Source of the DNA: Diprion similis
Lineage: Eukaryota > Arthropoda > Insecta > Hymenoptera > Diprionidae
DNA: 64,000 nucleotides
Assembly: GCF_021155765.1 (NCBI RefSeq)
Contig: NC_060106.1
Span: forward strand, 7,509,501-7,573,500
Reading direction: 5' to 3'
In this document: positions 53,602-64,000 of the stretch, piece by piece
Numbering within the stretch: the stretch's first letter is position 1
How the letters are laid out: each line of letters starts with the position of its first letter
The notes under the pieces: model-generated
Database searches by the model: none
The model's input: only the letters and a program-made list of their open reading frames with translations
What the model was told of the DNA's origin: nothing
Made by a program: the position numbers and the translations under genes

Positions 53602-55022
53602 ATGGCGAGTTCAGCGCTCAGGCTGACGGTGAGACCGCGAAGACGGGAAAATCCTCACACCTCTCTCTCTCTGGCCCTTCTCTTCGCTCCCTCGTTCCCA
53701 CTCACTCTCTGCGTAGCTGGTTCGTCGTTGTTCCCTTCATCTCAAAGCCGCAGCTCACCGCTCCTCTTCCTCTCCCTCTCCCTCTCCCTCTCCCTCTCCC
53801 TCACCTCTCTCCCAGAATTCGTAACTCTTAAGCGAGGTGTTTATAGTGTCTCCCCTGTTTTCCAACCCCCGTTTCTTCCTCCATTATGCTTGTGTATGTA
53901 AAAACGTGTCGTTTCATTCCAGCATGTGACATCAATTTTGAAAAATTTCAACGGAACCTTAAGCAGGTAGGCACAGCCTCCACCGCAGAGTCCATTTTCC
54001 GACACGTCTTGAATAAAAACTTTAAAACGGAGTTGAGGCTGCAGAGCGAAGAGCTTGCAGAGAGGGAAAAAGAGGGAGAGAAAATCGTGCGGGCGAGTGT
54101 GATAGTCGAGGCAATTAGCCGAACTCTATACGAAGGTCTAACGAATAGTCGCAAGCGTGTAATTAAGTGGTCTTACTTCCCGGAGAGTAATGCCCGTCGT
54201 TATTCCGTCGGAGAGGATAGAGCGAGGCTAGAGATGCTAGATCTGAGGGTGGAGGAGAGGCGACGTGAGGTGAGGTGCTGCGGAACCGCACCTACTTTGT
54301 CGACCCTTCGTTCTCACGAAACCTTGGATCAATCTTGGCCGAGTTTTTGGAAAAACGACGCGATTCACCCGCCGCCCTCCCTGCTAACTTCCTGTTTTTC
54401 AAGCCCCACTCGCTTCTCCAATGCGAATAAAAAATAAACCGATTTGAAGGTAACTGCGAGATGGGTTCGAGGTGAGACGGTATTACGGTCAGAAGTTTTG
54501 GCAGACAATATAGGGGAGGGTTGAGCAAAGTGGGCCCCTTACGAAAATGATGCTTAAAATCAGAATAAAATCTTTAGTTTTCATATGAAGAATTACAGCG
54601 AAAAAACTCTTGAAACATGGCCATTCACCTCAAATTGTTTTTTATGCATTTTTCTGGCCAAGAAAGAGATACACGTTTCACTGAAAAGTGTAATATCACC
54701 ATTTTTGATTTGAGAATATAGTTTCAAATTTAGGCACACGCAGTCTATAGGTATATTCAGAGGCTATATCTTCAGTATTTTTGTATTTTTTAGGTTTTTC
54801 GATGAAAATGTTATGTATGTCCTACCGAAATTTGAGCAAATTCTATTTAACAGTTTATTAATAATATGCCAAAATAAAACTCAGCTGGCTCGGTCGATAA
54901 AAAAAGATTACCATGAGCCCTTAACGATAGATTTGAGAAAGCTGACGATTAAACCGTTAAGCGCTACAGAGCTACGCTTTTATATACGTATTTTTTTAAC
55001 CCTAATTAGCCACTTGCGATGA
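53602..55022 (+). other. Speculative three-exon short gene, 99 aa, mitochondrial-like N-terminus
   Basis: Possible exons are 53602-53628 (ACG|GTGAGA donor), 53923-53966 (GTTTCATTCCAG acceptor, AAGCAG|GTAGGC donor) and 54794-55022 (TATTTTTTAG acceptor, TGA stop). All joins are in phase. The first 24 residues (MASSALRLT, then HVTSILKNFNGTLSR) are rich in Ser, Thr and basic residues with no Asp or Glu, like a mitochondrial targeting peptide; the remainder is not a family I recognise. The start context is AAAATGG. AATAAA at 55297-55302 could end the transcript. A (TCTCCC)n repeat lies in the first intron. Chance agreement of splice signals is quite possible. Confidence 0.2.
53771..53802. repeat. 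(TCTCCC)5 hexanucleotide repeat
   Basis: Five TCTCCC units plus TC within a pyrimidine-rich stretch (about 53.66-53.82 kb). Confidence 0.95.
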
Positions 55023-55796
55023 ATATCATGCAACACATTTTACAAACTCCTCGTGAAGTCCTTTGGTACTTTCGCTTTGCCGATGTTTTACAATATTTAA
55101 AAAATCAATTTTGGTCAAGAAAACTGAGAGTTTTTTCTTCGATCCTTAAACAATATAAAGTATTACTTACAGTACTTGCAGTAGGGTAATTTAAGAAGAA
55201 AATCGATTTTTTCTAAAAAGATCTTAGCGATGTAACGTTACTAGCTGGGGTGATCTTTTACGTATGCAAATTGTAAATATAATTTATGGAGAGTTAAATA
55301 AATACAAGAAAATCAAATGATTCAATAAGTAAAGAATACGAATTATGCGACTACACATGGAGAGAATAGATTAATAATATAACAAGCGAAAGTTAAAGAA
55401 TACTAGTCAAATAAGATAATTGTAAGCATATTTTAAATCGCCTCTCGCGCCAAGTAGACTGAAGAAAAAATTCTCCTATAACGAAGAGAAGCCTTTGGCT
55501 TGTGCGGTGAAAATATTATTACATATAAACGCGATAATTGACAATTTTATTTAGAATGTAGTTTTGATGAGCTTTCATTCAAGCTCTATATGAATGCAAT
55601 CCGTTAGCGGAACTATACCAGTTGTAATATTTCCAACATCGTCGAAATCGTTGGTTCGATTAAGAATACGGTTGATGTATATAGATATAAAATCAGTGAT
55701 AAAAGCGGTTGTGCATCTCGCTTTATTGGACCCGTAGTACAAACTAATTCCATGTTTAAAAATGACGTACAGGTCGCTCGACTTTGTTGAAATTTG

Positions 55797-55965
55797 AATT
55801 GTTCGGAAGTGTAAACGAGCCAAATAAAGCTCTAGCGTGTTAACGTTAAGCATTTTAATTGTGAGCATGCGCCAACGTTATTTTATCGCACTGCTTCGAA
55901 ATAGGACATTTTATGAATGCGCTCCACAGGCTTTGAGAGTTGAACTTTCTAAGCGGTTGTTAGAA
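55797..55965 (+). repeat. Dispersed repeat, copy C
   Basis: Aligns with copy A from GAATTGTTCGGAAGTG through GCATGCGCCAACGTT (55865-55879) to CTCCACAGGCTTTG (55922-55935). It has a short insertion relative to A between the last two blocks. Downstream of the CTCCACAGG block, a matching frame reads PQALRVEL here and PQALKIEH in copy A, which might be a coding remnant. Confidence 0.6.
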
Positions 55966-55969
55966 AAAA

Positions 55970-58900
55970 AGTCATTTCCACTAAAACATGCTGACTGTCA
56001 CAGAAAAGCCATGTCTTCGACTTAAAAAAGGTTCATCACCCATGAAATATGTTTACCTACTTTTATTCACTCGGTTTGTTGGTTCATTTTCACCTGGTAG
56101 GATGGATATATTGGTCAGGATAGTTGCTGGGTACAATAATTATGCATAATATCTACCTACCGTGCTGACGAACTATAGAATGTGTTCAAAACCAAAGTTG
56201 AACGATAACACAATTTAGTGGAATTACGATGAAAGGAAACAGATGGTCAAGAAAGGTCGAACGGTTCTTGATGGCACGACCGTTTTCTTAAAAATCCCTT
56301 CTCTATCTGTTTTCGTGTCGAGTATTTTCAAAAAGGCCGACCGTAGGTAACCATCTTTCCACGCTCGTTGTCGGTGCAGTGAAATTGCCACATGTCCTAA
56401 GTGCATGTGAGGAGGCTATCCACGCCTCTCTTCAAATATCTTAATTCAGGCTGCTTTCTCCATCCCCTCCTCCTTATACCATTTTGTAGTTACATGACAA
56501 TCATCCTTACATACTAAGAAGAGGAGAAGATTTTACCCCACTCGTCGTGGGGTATCGAATATTTTTAATATCGGATATAAATTGCCATCGAAATTCGAAT
56601 TGTAAGATCACCTCCAAAATGTCTCCATGACATCGAGACCATAGTAAGAAAAATTTGAAGATCGTCTGTTTCTAGTTCTGGGTGTCAAAAAGACGTTCAT
56701 CGGACATCTTATGGCTATCTTAAACATTAAACATAGGCCAGCTTATCGCAGATTTATTGTTAGCTCAGCACGTACGACTTCCGCAATACATATATGGTAG
56801 AGGCACTATTCGTGGCCACGAGACCATATCCTTAGCCACACTTGTAAAATGTTTAATTATAAGTTGATTCAAGTGTTATAAATCTGACCAATTATCGAAT
56901 TGTTCAGCAGAACATGGTATATATACCTTACAGATAACATTAAACGTAACATTTTACACTTCAATTATTTAAAACCCAATGTTAACAATTATAAAAGCTG
57001 ATCAAACAGTTTGGTGTCATTAATGACGACGTCCTCGTTCATATAATATAATTATACTACGTGCACCACAAATGGATCAACCGATACGGCCGCATCCCAT
57101 ACTAAATTGGCTAAAAGCGATGCATCCATCCTACTTGCATATACACGGTGTATGCATTACAATTTGATCTACATTCACAAGAAGTTACACACAACTAGTC
57201 GTGCGTCTATACTTTACATAGACTTCCAAGTGTTTAACACCATTCTACACGTAAGGGTGTGTAAAACTGCCCTGCGACACCTGAGACTCCCAAGTGTAAG
57301 AGGTGTAGGTATGTAAAGCTTATACCGTTATGATATCCAGCCAACACCGGATCATCGACGAAGTCGGTGAGCAGCCGCGGTGGAGTCGAGAAGAGGCGGC
57401 GGTGTTGGCGGAGGTGCAGGTGACGGTGCCTGCAGGGGTGGGGATAGACTGTGAATAATGCAAGACTGGGTAATGGCGCTATCTCTGCGCATCTTTTATT
57501 AAACGACCTGAACTCGCTCGCTCTCCTATAGGTGGCGGACGAGTCACGGGGTCGCGAGTGTGTGCGCCCTGACGGACCGGAGGGCTCTTCCCCCTCGCCC
57601 CCTCGCCCCATACCAACCCCGCCAACCAAACATGAACGACGCACACCGGGATGCTACCCGAACCCGGTGAAATCAATGCCACTGTTTGCACTGTGGAGGT
57701 CGAACGGTATTATATACCTCCTCCTCCTCCCCCCCTCCTCCACCACCTGTGCCACCGACCCGCCCCCGTTTTCTCCGCTACGGCTCCCGCCGCCTTGGCT
57801 ATCCCTCTATTTATATCCTTCTCGCAGCGTGCTATTTGCTCCTGTGCTCTTCTTCCTCTTCTTCTTCCGCTCCGTCCCCCGAAGCTAGCCAGCCTTTTTT
57901 CTATCTGCCGAGAGACAAACGGAGACCGAGTCGAGTCTGGCCAAGTCCTAGGCGGAAGGAACAAAGAGGAGAAGGAGGAGGAGGAGGGTGAGGACGGGGC
58001 ACCTACGCCTGTGCCGTAGCGGGAAAAGATAGCGGCGCGCTGCCGCGCACCCTCGATCAATCAATTCCGTACCCCGGCCGCCCCGGCCTGCAGGTCCCAA
58101 GTCTACGCACAGGACCTTTTGTTCATTTCCATTCGGGCCGAGGTATTAGGGGTCGATTTAACTCCGAGGCGAGGGAAGGGGGTTAAGGAACTGCTTTATT
58201 CGGGCCCGAGTGTAAGCCAAAGTGCAGCCGCCCTCCGAAACGGGGCAAAGCCCACCCCGATATCCACTCGGCGTGACAACTATTACACGCTCAAGTGCCG
58301 AATCGGCACCCACCGAGTGAAGTCTGCATCTGCATCGAATCCCTGGGCGTCGCGACGCGCGACGTACTCTTTACGACGCTAATTCTTAATCTTCTTATCG
58401 CCAGCGCCGTATATATACTTACGCCTACGTAAGGTAGCTTCCTCACGCCGATTGGATCCTCCGAGTTTATTCTAGATTGCCAATCGATCGGTCGATATCA
58501 ATGAGAATCAGAACCTGGGCTAAGGGGACAGTTTATAATATCATAATCATCGTACTATTATACTATCTATTTTAGTATGAGTAACTATGACGTATTCGTT
58601 TCCGTATATCTTGTAACGTTGGCTTCAGTCGGCCATTTTCAAAAAGCGGAGCACAAAAAGTTCGGATTATACTAATGTCGTCTGGTATACCTGGCTGCTC
58701 CAATGTAAAACACAAATCTGTAATCATTTTTAGAAATAATTGAATTATCTGCATAATCATATCCACGGAAGACCATAATGACGATAATTTTGAAAATTCT
58801 GAGGAAAAATTGGAATGAAATTTTTTTACTTTACATGTTATTTCCAAATTTAAGTGGTAAAAAGTCACATGTTGTGGGGAATCTTATTGGAGTTGAGCTA

Positions 58901-60890
58901 AAACTCCTACTCGGTGGAAAGATTTTTCCTAATAATCCATGAACCACGTAGCTAGTTTTTTTTTTTTTTATAATTGATACATTCCAATTAATATTTCATA
59001 ATGTTGTCCTCTTATTAACGATTTGTGTGCGTTCGGATGGCTTCGAATAATAAATTGTTTACAAAATGTACTTATTAAATCATTTTTTAATGTATAAAAT
59101 TTTCTTTCTCAAACCAAGCGGGTTTCTCGGCGGTGGGTGGGGGGTGTGGATCGTGTCCAAGATGGAGTTGAGGACAGCCCCATACTTCCACGTAGGGAGC
59201 ATATGTATTGTAATTACAATTGGTTACTTATCATAGTTTGATTATTACGAAATAGGAACACCGTAATATTATACCTATAGCTTCAACGCTGTACAACGTC
59301 TTCGATGCTTCTTAAATTCTTTTTTGTGGTGACACTGATACACATTACAAAGCCAACAAAGACTTAACGAACCCATCCGATTGATTAGGCACGGATCATG
59401 AATTCATGAATTCATGCATTCGACTGTTTGCGTGTCGAGTTTAGTACAAACCAGTCGCATCATTTTCCAACGGTATCTGTCAGCTAACCGACAAAGGTAT
59501 AAAATAAAATGGCATTGTTTCAAATATCTTACAGTATAAGTTTCTAACAGCGTACAACACACTGTATAGTCGTATTGCGATGCAGGATGCAAGGGAGGAA
59601 AACTGATGTCGGGAGAATCGGGGTAAAACAGTCATCAATGCTTCCGTTATTGGAAAAATAATTTTGTCCAAATTGAGTTTCGCAGTACATATTTCAATTT
59701 TTCCTTCACCTCTGATGGTATGGTAAATCATTATGCTTCAGTGTCAGCGAAAATCGTCCGGTTCTTCCTTGTTTTAATACTATAATAATTATGTTTTATA
59801 AAAAACTGAGGTCTGATTTTCCTCTACGCATTTCTTGTTTAAATAATATCAAAATCTTGTAGGTAAAATATCATCTTTAAGCAAGATAAGATATTTTTTT
59901 ATCTCGCTGTCCATTTTCCCCCCATTTCCTCTACATGTATACCTTTTCTTTGGCAGTGCCAGTAGCGGGTATACCTCCGTATATACCTAATGGGAATCTA
60001 AAGGAACGGAAGAGATAAGACTACGCCACTGCGGGGGTTATTTCACGCTCGACTCGGCTCTCTCGCACCCCTGCCCCCCACCCCCGGCAAATCTACCCTA
60101 AGAATTAATTCGAGAGGATCGGCCGGCGGCTGGCCGCCCGTGTCAATCCGCCCCTCGCTCTGTCCCATCCACCCACCGCTTACGGTCCTCGTGGGGTCGG
60201 ATTTGGCCCCCGCTGCGATAACGCAATCGCGACAGATTATACATTTTCCTGCTTCTCTTCTCGCCGTTGGTTCGTGCGAAGGTGCGGTTAATAATAGACA
60301 CCTATCTGCTTTCCATATTCCGCAAATTTGATACTTCGGCCGAGGAATGGGTATGGGTTTCATGTATAACGACAACGTGCGGCTGTCTGCCTATCTGTAT
60401 GGGTGTAAAATCCGTATGTATAACGTGGCAGGGGGTGCAAGAAGAGATGAAGAAAAATAATGATAAAAATGATTGCTGATCGTGCCGCAGGGATATTAGT
60501 TCGGTAACATGACCAAAATTGAACGGTGTCAAATGCGACACTGTCACGTGACTCTAATTGGATGAATTACTAAACTCCCTACGCTACCCATGTAGTTGGG
60601 ACTACCGGTTTTACAACGTTGCTAATTAAACGTGTGATTATAGAGAAAGGGGCCTCAGTTTCTCCAACTACAATGAAATATTGAAAATTTTTATCGACGA
60701 CCCACTTTGCCATATTTTTCGCCAAAGCCGGAAAGACTATACCGTAGAACAAAGAGAGAGATGAAATGAATGAAAAATGAATTACTTTGCATTCCTCCCA
60801 CAATAATGTCATTCATTTTAGAGAATCTTGATATTTTGGGTACGATTATTGATTTAATTCATTAAATATTCATTTTTCGAAAACTGGCTT
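55970..60890. other. Interval without a supported gene
   Basis: A CpG- and pyrimidine-rich island spans about 57.3-58.4 kb, where overlapping open frames on both strands arise from biased composition. The rest is AT-rich with no recognisable exon, RNA gene or transposon. Confidence 0.5.
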
Positions 60891-60894
60891 TAGG

Positions 60895-61180
60895 AGGTTT
60901 TATTTTATGAAGCCTATGGAGAGTGCGCGAGGTTTGCTATTTCCGAACAGTGCGGTAAAACAACGTTAGCGCATGCGGACAATTTAAAAGCTACATTTTA
61001 CACACCGGTCGTCATTTGGCACATGCGCATTATCGAATAAGTTCACTTTACTATGCACTGTCAGTGTCATCTTGGTCACTTTTCAATGAAAATTTCTTTT
61101 CCACTCACCCTTGCGGGTCACGTTGCAAATTGCGAATTTCACACTGACTTGAAACCGCCAACTTTCCGCACTTGTAACGT
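60895..61180 (-). repeat. Dispersed repeat, copy B (inverted)
   Basis: On the minus strand it reads TTACAAGTGCGGAAAGT, then CTTATTCGATAATGC, GTGTAAAATG, GCATGCGCTAACGTTGTTTT, CACTGTTCGGA and CTCTCCATAGGCTT. The order and spacing match copy A. It is the copy in opposite orientation. Confidence 0.6.
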
Positions 61181-61189
61181 ATTATACTA

Positions 61190-63400
61190 TCTTGCCACCT
61201 AGAAAGAAATTTCTTTTCTTAAATAAATGGCTTCGATTGCACGTACAGCTATACTTCGTTGAATTATGTCTTGCATTTTCTTGGACATACTAGTTTCTTC
61301 CCTTTTAGAAATAACTTTTATACCTGAGAACACCCTTCCGAAGTCGAACGGACAAACGGTGTAAACTAGGTAGAAAACGAGTCCAATAAGTGAGAAAAAA
61401 AACTGATGGGATGAAGAAACCAATACGATGCCCCGCAGTACAATTGAACAAAAGTCAACTGACAATGAAAGAGGTCAATGAGAACCGTCAAAGAACGAAC
61501 CGACACAGAGAATACCGCCGGTGAGTAAAGTCGAGTCAAATAGAAACATGCGGTAACGGTCACAATTTTGCTTTCCAATTTGATACTTATTTTGTCGCGT
61601 ATAATGCCAACGCACGACAAGTAAAATAATTCATCATTCCATTTTTCCTTTACACACGTTTCAAGTTCAGTCCTATCCTCACGAATAAAATTTGCGTTTT
61701 ACAAGGTTATTACGATACAAAACATTTTCGCGGTTGATAAAATGATCCTTTTGAGCATAGAATTCCTTTCATGAATCGTGATTTGACAAAATTAAGAAGT
61801 GTAACGAGACACTAGAATCTCTATCCTGTCATTGAGTAGTGTTTCAATGGTTGATCACTGGAGCTAAGGATATCCCTTTCCTTTGTGCATAGCGCGCGAT
61901 GCTTAGCGTTGATCGACGATAAAAAAATCCAAGCTCAGCGGTAAATTGATCGAGGTGCCCTTCCGTATACGAAGTTTCGTTTAACAGGAAACAAAAGGTT
62001 TTATAATCGGTTGCTGTACCTCCCGCCCAGACTAGATGAAGACCATCAAAGGCTCCGATTCGTCTTTATCGGGGTACCGCTCGACTAGTCTACCTAACAA
62101 TCCGTAACGTTGCGTAACATTGCCTCGGTATAAGATCCTAGTTGCGACTATATATGTGAAGGCGGTTAAAATCAGTAGTAATTCGTTAAATCCTGTACTA
62201 AATCGTAGAGAAAGGTTACCGAGAACAACGAACCAGCACCGAGGGCAAGAAATAAGAAATGCTTCTAATTTAGGTAGCCACATCAAGGGACTCAAAGCGA
62301 TTTTCCGTCAATTTGGCGTGGCTAGCTGGGCCACTAAGAAGAGGGCCCGACGGCGGCCCCTGTCTTTTGGAAACGGAGCGTACCAAGGCTCCGTGACCAC
62401 TTCACAAAGCGGGGAATGTTCGTTACCAACCGCGCATCTAATGACTCACTATATATACGTTCTCGACAGCCGTGAATGTTGCAGGTTATTTCTGGGCCGG
62501 TGCTTCCGTCGCAGCGACGACGACGACTAGTCACTGTGCCAACCAGTCGCCGCCGCACCTGGGTGTCGTCTTTACATGCGAAACAACGGTGTCTTCATTC
62601 GTATTTGCACATCCGTATTTGAATACTGCAGACCTCGGACATTCGCGAATTAATATTCCGGAGAAATGACTCTCACGTCGAGTATGAGAATATATTTTTT
62701 GAGAAACTTTAAGCACCTATTTTCGACCAAAATCTGTTAGAAGCGTCTGAAACAGCGGCTGCTGATTTCTATAATTTTGGATACTTTTCCGTGCAACGGT
62801 TTTCAGGATTCATCATCCCACAGTTTTCCTGAAGAATGTTTCTTTACTTATATTTTCTATTCGATTGATCACTCCATATTTGCTTGTGCAATTTTTTTTT
62901 GTTTTTCTTGCAAATTATATACGACATCAAACTTTGAAGTAAAATGCTTAGACTCTTGATGCCGGAAATACGTAATTTGTACTAGTGAATGATTACTTCT
63001 GCATTAAATTTCTACGAGTTTGCAGAATAAACTGTTATTTCAGTCCTAAGTTCACGATTTTGCGCACCTGTAATCTTTATATTTCTTCCGTTACCGCGTA
63101 CAAAAAAAAAAAAAAAACAGAAATAAAAAAAAACAATTTTGGCTACTACAGAGCATAAGAGTATAAGCTCAGGAATTTGAATGACAGTTTCTTGTTTGCT
63201 TATCACAAGAACATTGTCGAAAACCAATGTCTTGTATGGGAATTTGATTCAATCGTCAGTATGAGATTGTATTATGTACGATATTCGGAAGAATAATTAT
63301 AGTTATGACTTGACTAACTGCTGTGAATGCATAAGTATCGTGAATTTGAAGATAATTATTCAAAAGTGTAGGTTTCATGAGAAAAATTTTTACTATTGCA
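61190..63400. other. Interval without a supported gene
   Basis: Minus-strand frames near 61.2-61.6 and 62.0-62.3 kb encode hydrophobic stretches but no recognisable family and no clear splice chain. Nothing else is seen. Confidence 0.4.
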
Positions 63401-63419
63401 CTCGTCGAAATCCCCTTCT

Positions 63420-63447
63420 AACAACAACAACAATAATAATAATAATA
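63420..63447. repeat. (AAC)n followed by (AAT)n
   Basis: Four AAC units pass directly into five AAT units, in AT-rich DNA. Confidence 0.9.
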
Positions 63448-63772
63448 TTTATATAATAATATTAATAAATGTAAAATTCACAAGTTCCTTCATCGTTCGT
63501 TAATATCAATTATACACTTTGAATAAAATAATTGATGGTGATCAATACCGCGCTTTGAGTTTATACACGATAGATTATAATGCCTATCTACAATATACAC
63601 GGCATGAAGGGGGTTTCCTGACAAATTTCCATTCGTACTTGGGTACATAAACATATCATACGTGTGTATACGTGTAAGTATGTTATATATACAAGCGTGA
63701 TTTGCCGTTTATTTTACAGACGGTCGATTCTTAACGATTAGTCTTACCGCGTACCGCTCAAAATATCCTATG

Positions 63773-63804
<32 letters not shown>
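63773..63804. repeat. (ATA)n microsatellite
   Basis: About 32 bp of uninterrupted ATA/TAA units. Confidence 0.95.
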
Positions 63805-63848
63805 CTATCCTAATAAATTTTGACACGCTTTGTTCATGTACACGTTTC

Positions 63849-63883
63849 TTGTTTGTTTGTTTGTTTGCTTTTTTTTTTTTTTT
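63849..63883. repeat. (TTTG)n followed by poly(T)
   Basis: Four to five TTTG units, then a poly(T) run, then TTTG again; simple sequence, possibly the tail of a decayed retroelement on the minus strand. Confidence 0.85.
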
Positions 63884-64000
63884 GTTTGTTTTATATATAT
63901 CACTGTCTCACCTTACATAAGTAATTTTATCCACGGTCATGCTGCTAATTCTATAATATTTATATATGTATAATATTTATATATTCATAACGAATCTCTG

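Noticed and set aside
53886..54437. Plus-strand 183-codon frame, the longest outside the known genes
   Set aside because: No recognisable domain; charged and Arg/Ser-rich from composition, and it runs across a better splice acceptor-donor pair.
57479..58060. Several overlapping frames on both strands
   Set aside because: Caused by a CpG- and CTC-rich composition; no motif or start context stands out.
60579..62295. Minus-strand hydrophobic frames considered as exons of a membrane protein
   Set aside because: No consistent splice phases or family match, and the dispersed repeat copy B interrupts the run.

Overview
The window is eukaryotic nuclear DNA and reads as an insect genome, possibly a hymenopteran such as a sawfly; the order is inferred from overall character only. 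Coding regions are split by GT-AG introns, AT-rich non-coding DNA alternates with CpG-rich stretches, microsatellites are common, and both recognisable proteins have clear insect counterparts. There is no operon structure, rRNA gene, CRISPR array, or tRNA gene that I could find.

Layout. (1) 1-2.8 kb: a compact three-exon plus-strand gene for mitochondrial 2-Cys peroxiredoxin Prx3 (236 aa). (2) 2.8-21 kb: about 18 kb with no supported gene. It holds one copy of a dispersed repeat, a possible piggyBac-like MITE, a perfect 26-bp hairpin, and clusters of homeodomain- and POU-type motifs. (3) 21.2-34.0 kb: the minus-strand homeobox gene Hmx (NK5 class). It resolves into three coding exons joined in phase to give 507 aa, with a 9.5-kb first intron and a 1.8-kb second intron. 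A TATA-like box and a GA repeat lie about 1.1-1.3 kb upstream of its start codon. (4) 35-64 kb: about 29 kb with no convincing gene. It holds two more copies of the dispersed repeat (55.8 kb and 61 kb), several microsatellites, and one speculative short spliced gene (53.6-55.0 kb) whose predicted N-terminus resembles a mitochondrial targeting peptide.

How it fits together. Prx3 is a housekeeping mitochondrial antioxidant. Hmx is a developmental transcription factor lying in a large gene-poor stretch. The motif clusters on both sides and inside its introns make it plausible that much of the non-coding DNA is its regulatory landscape; that is inference. I found no clearly new biological system. 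The least expected signals are the three-copy dispersed repeat with a conserved GCATGCGCYAACGTT core and the cryptic spliced reading frame at 53.6 kb.
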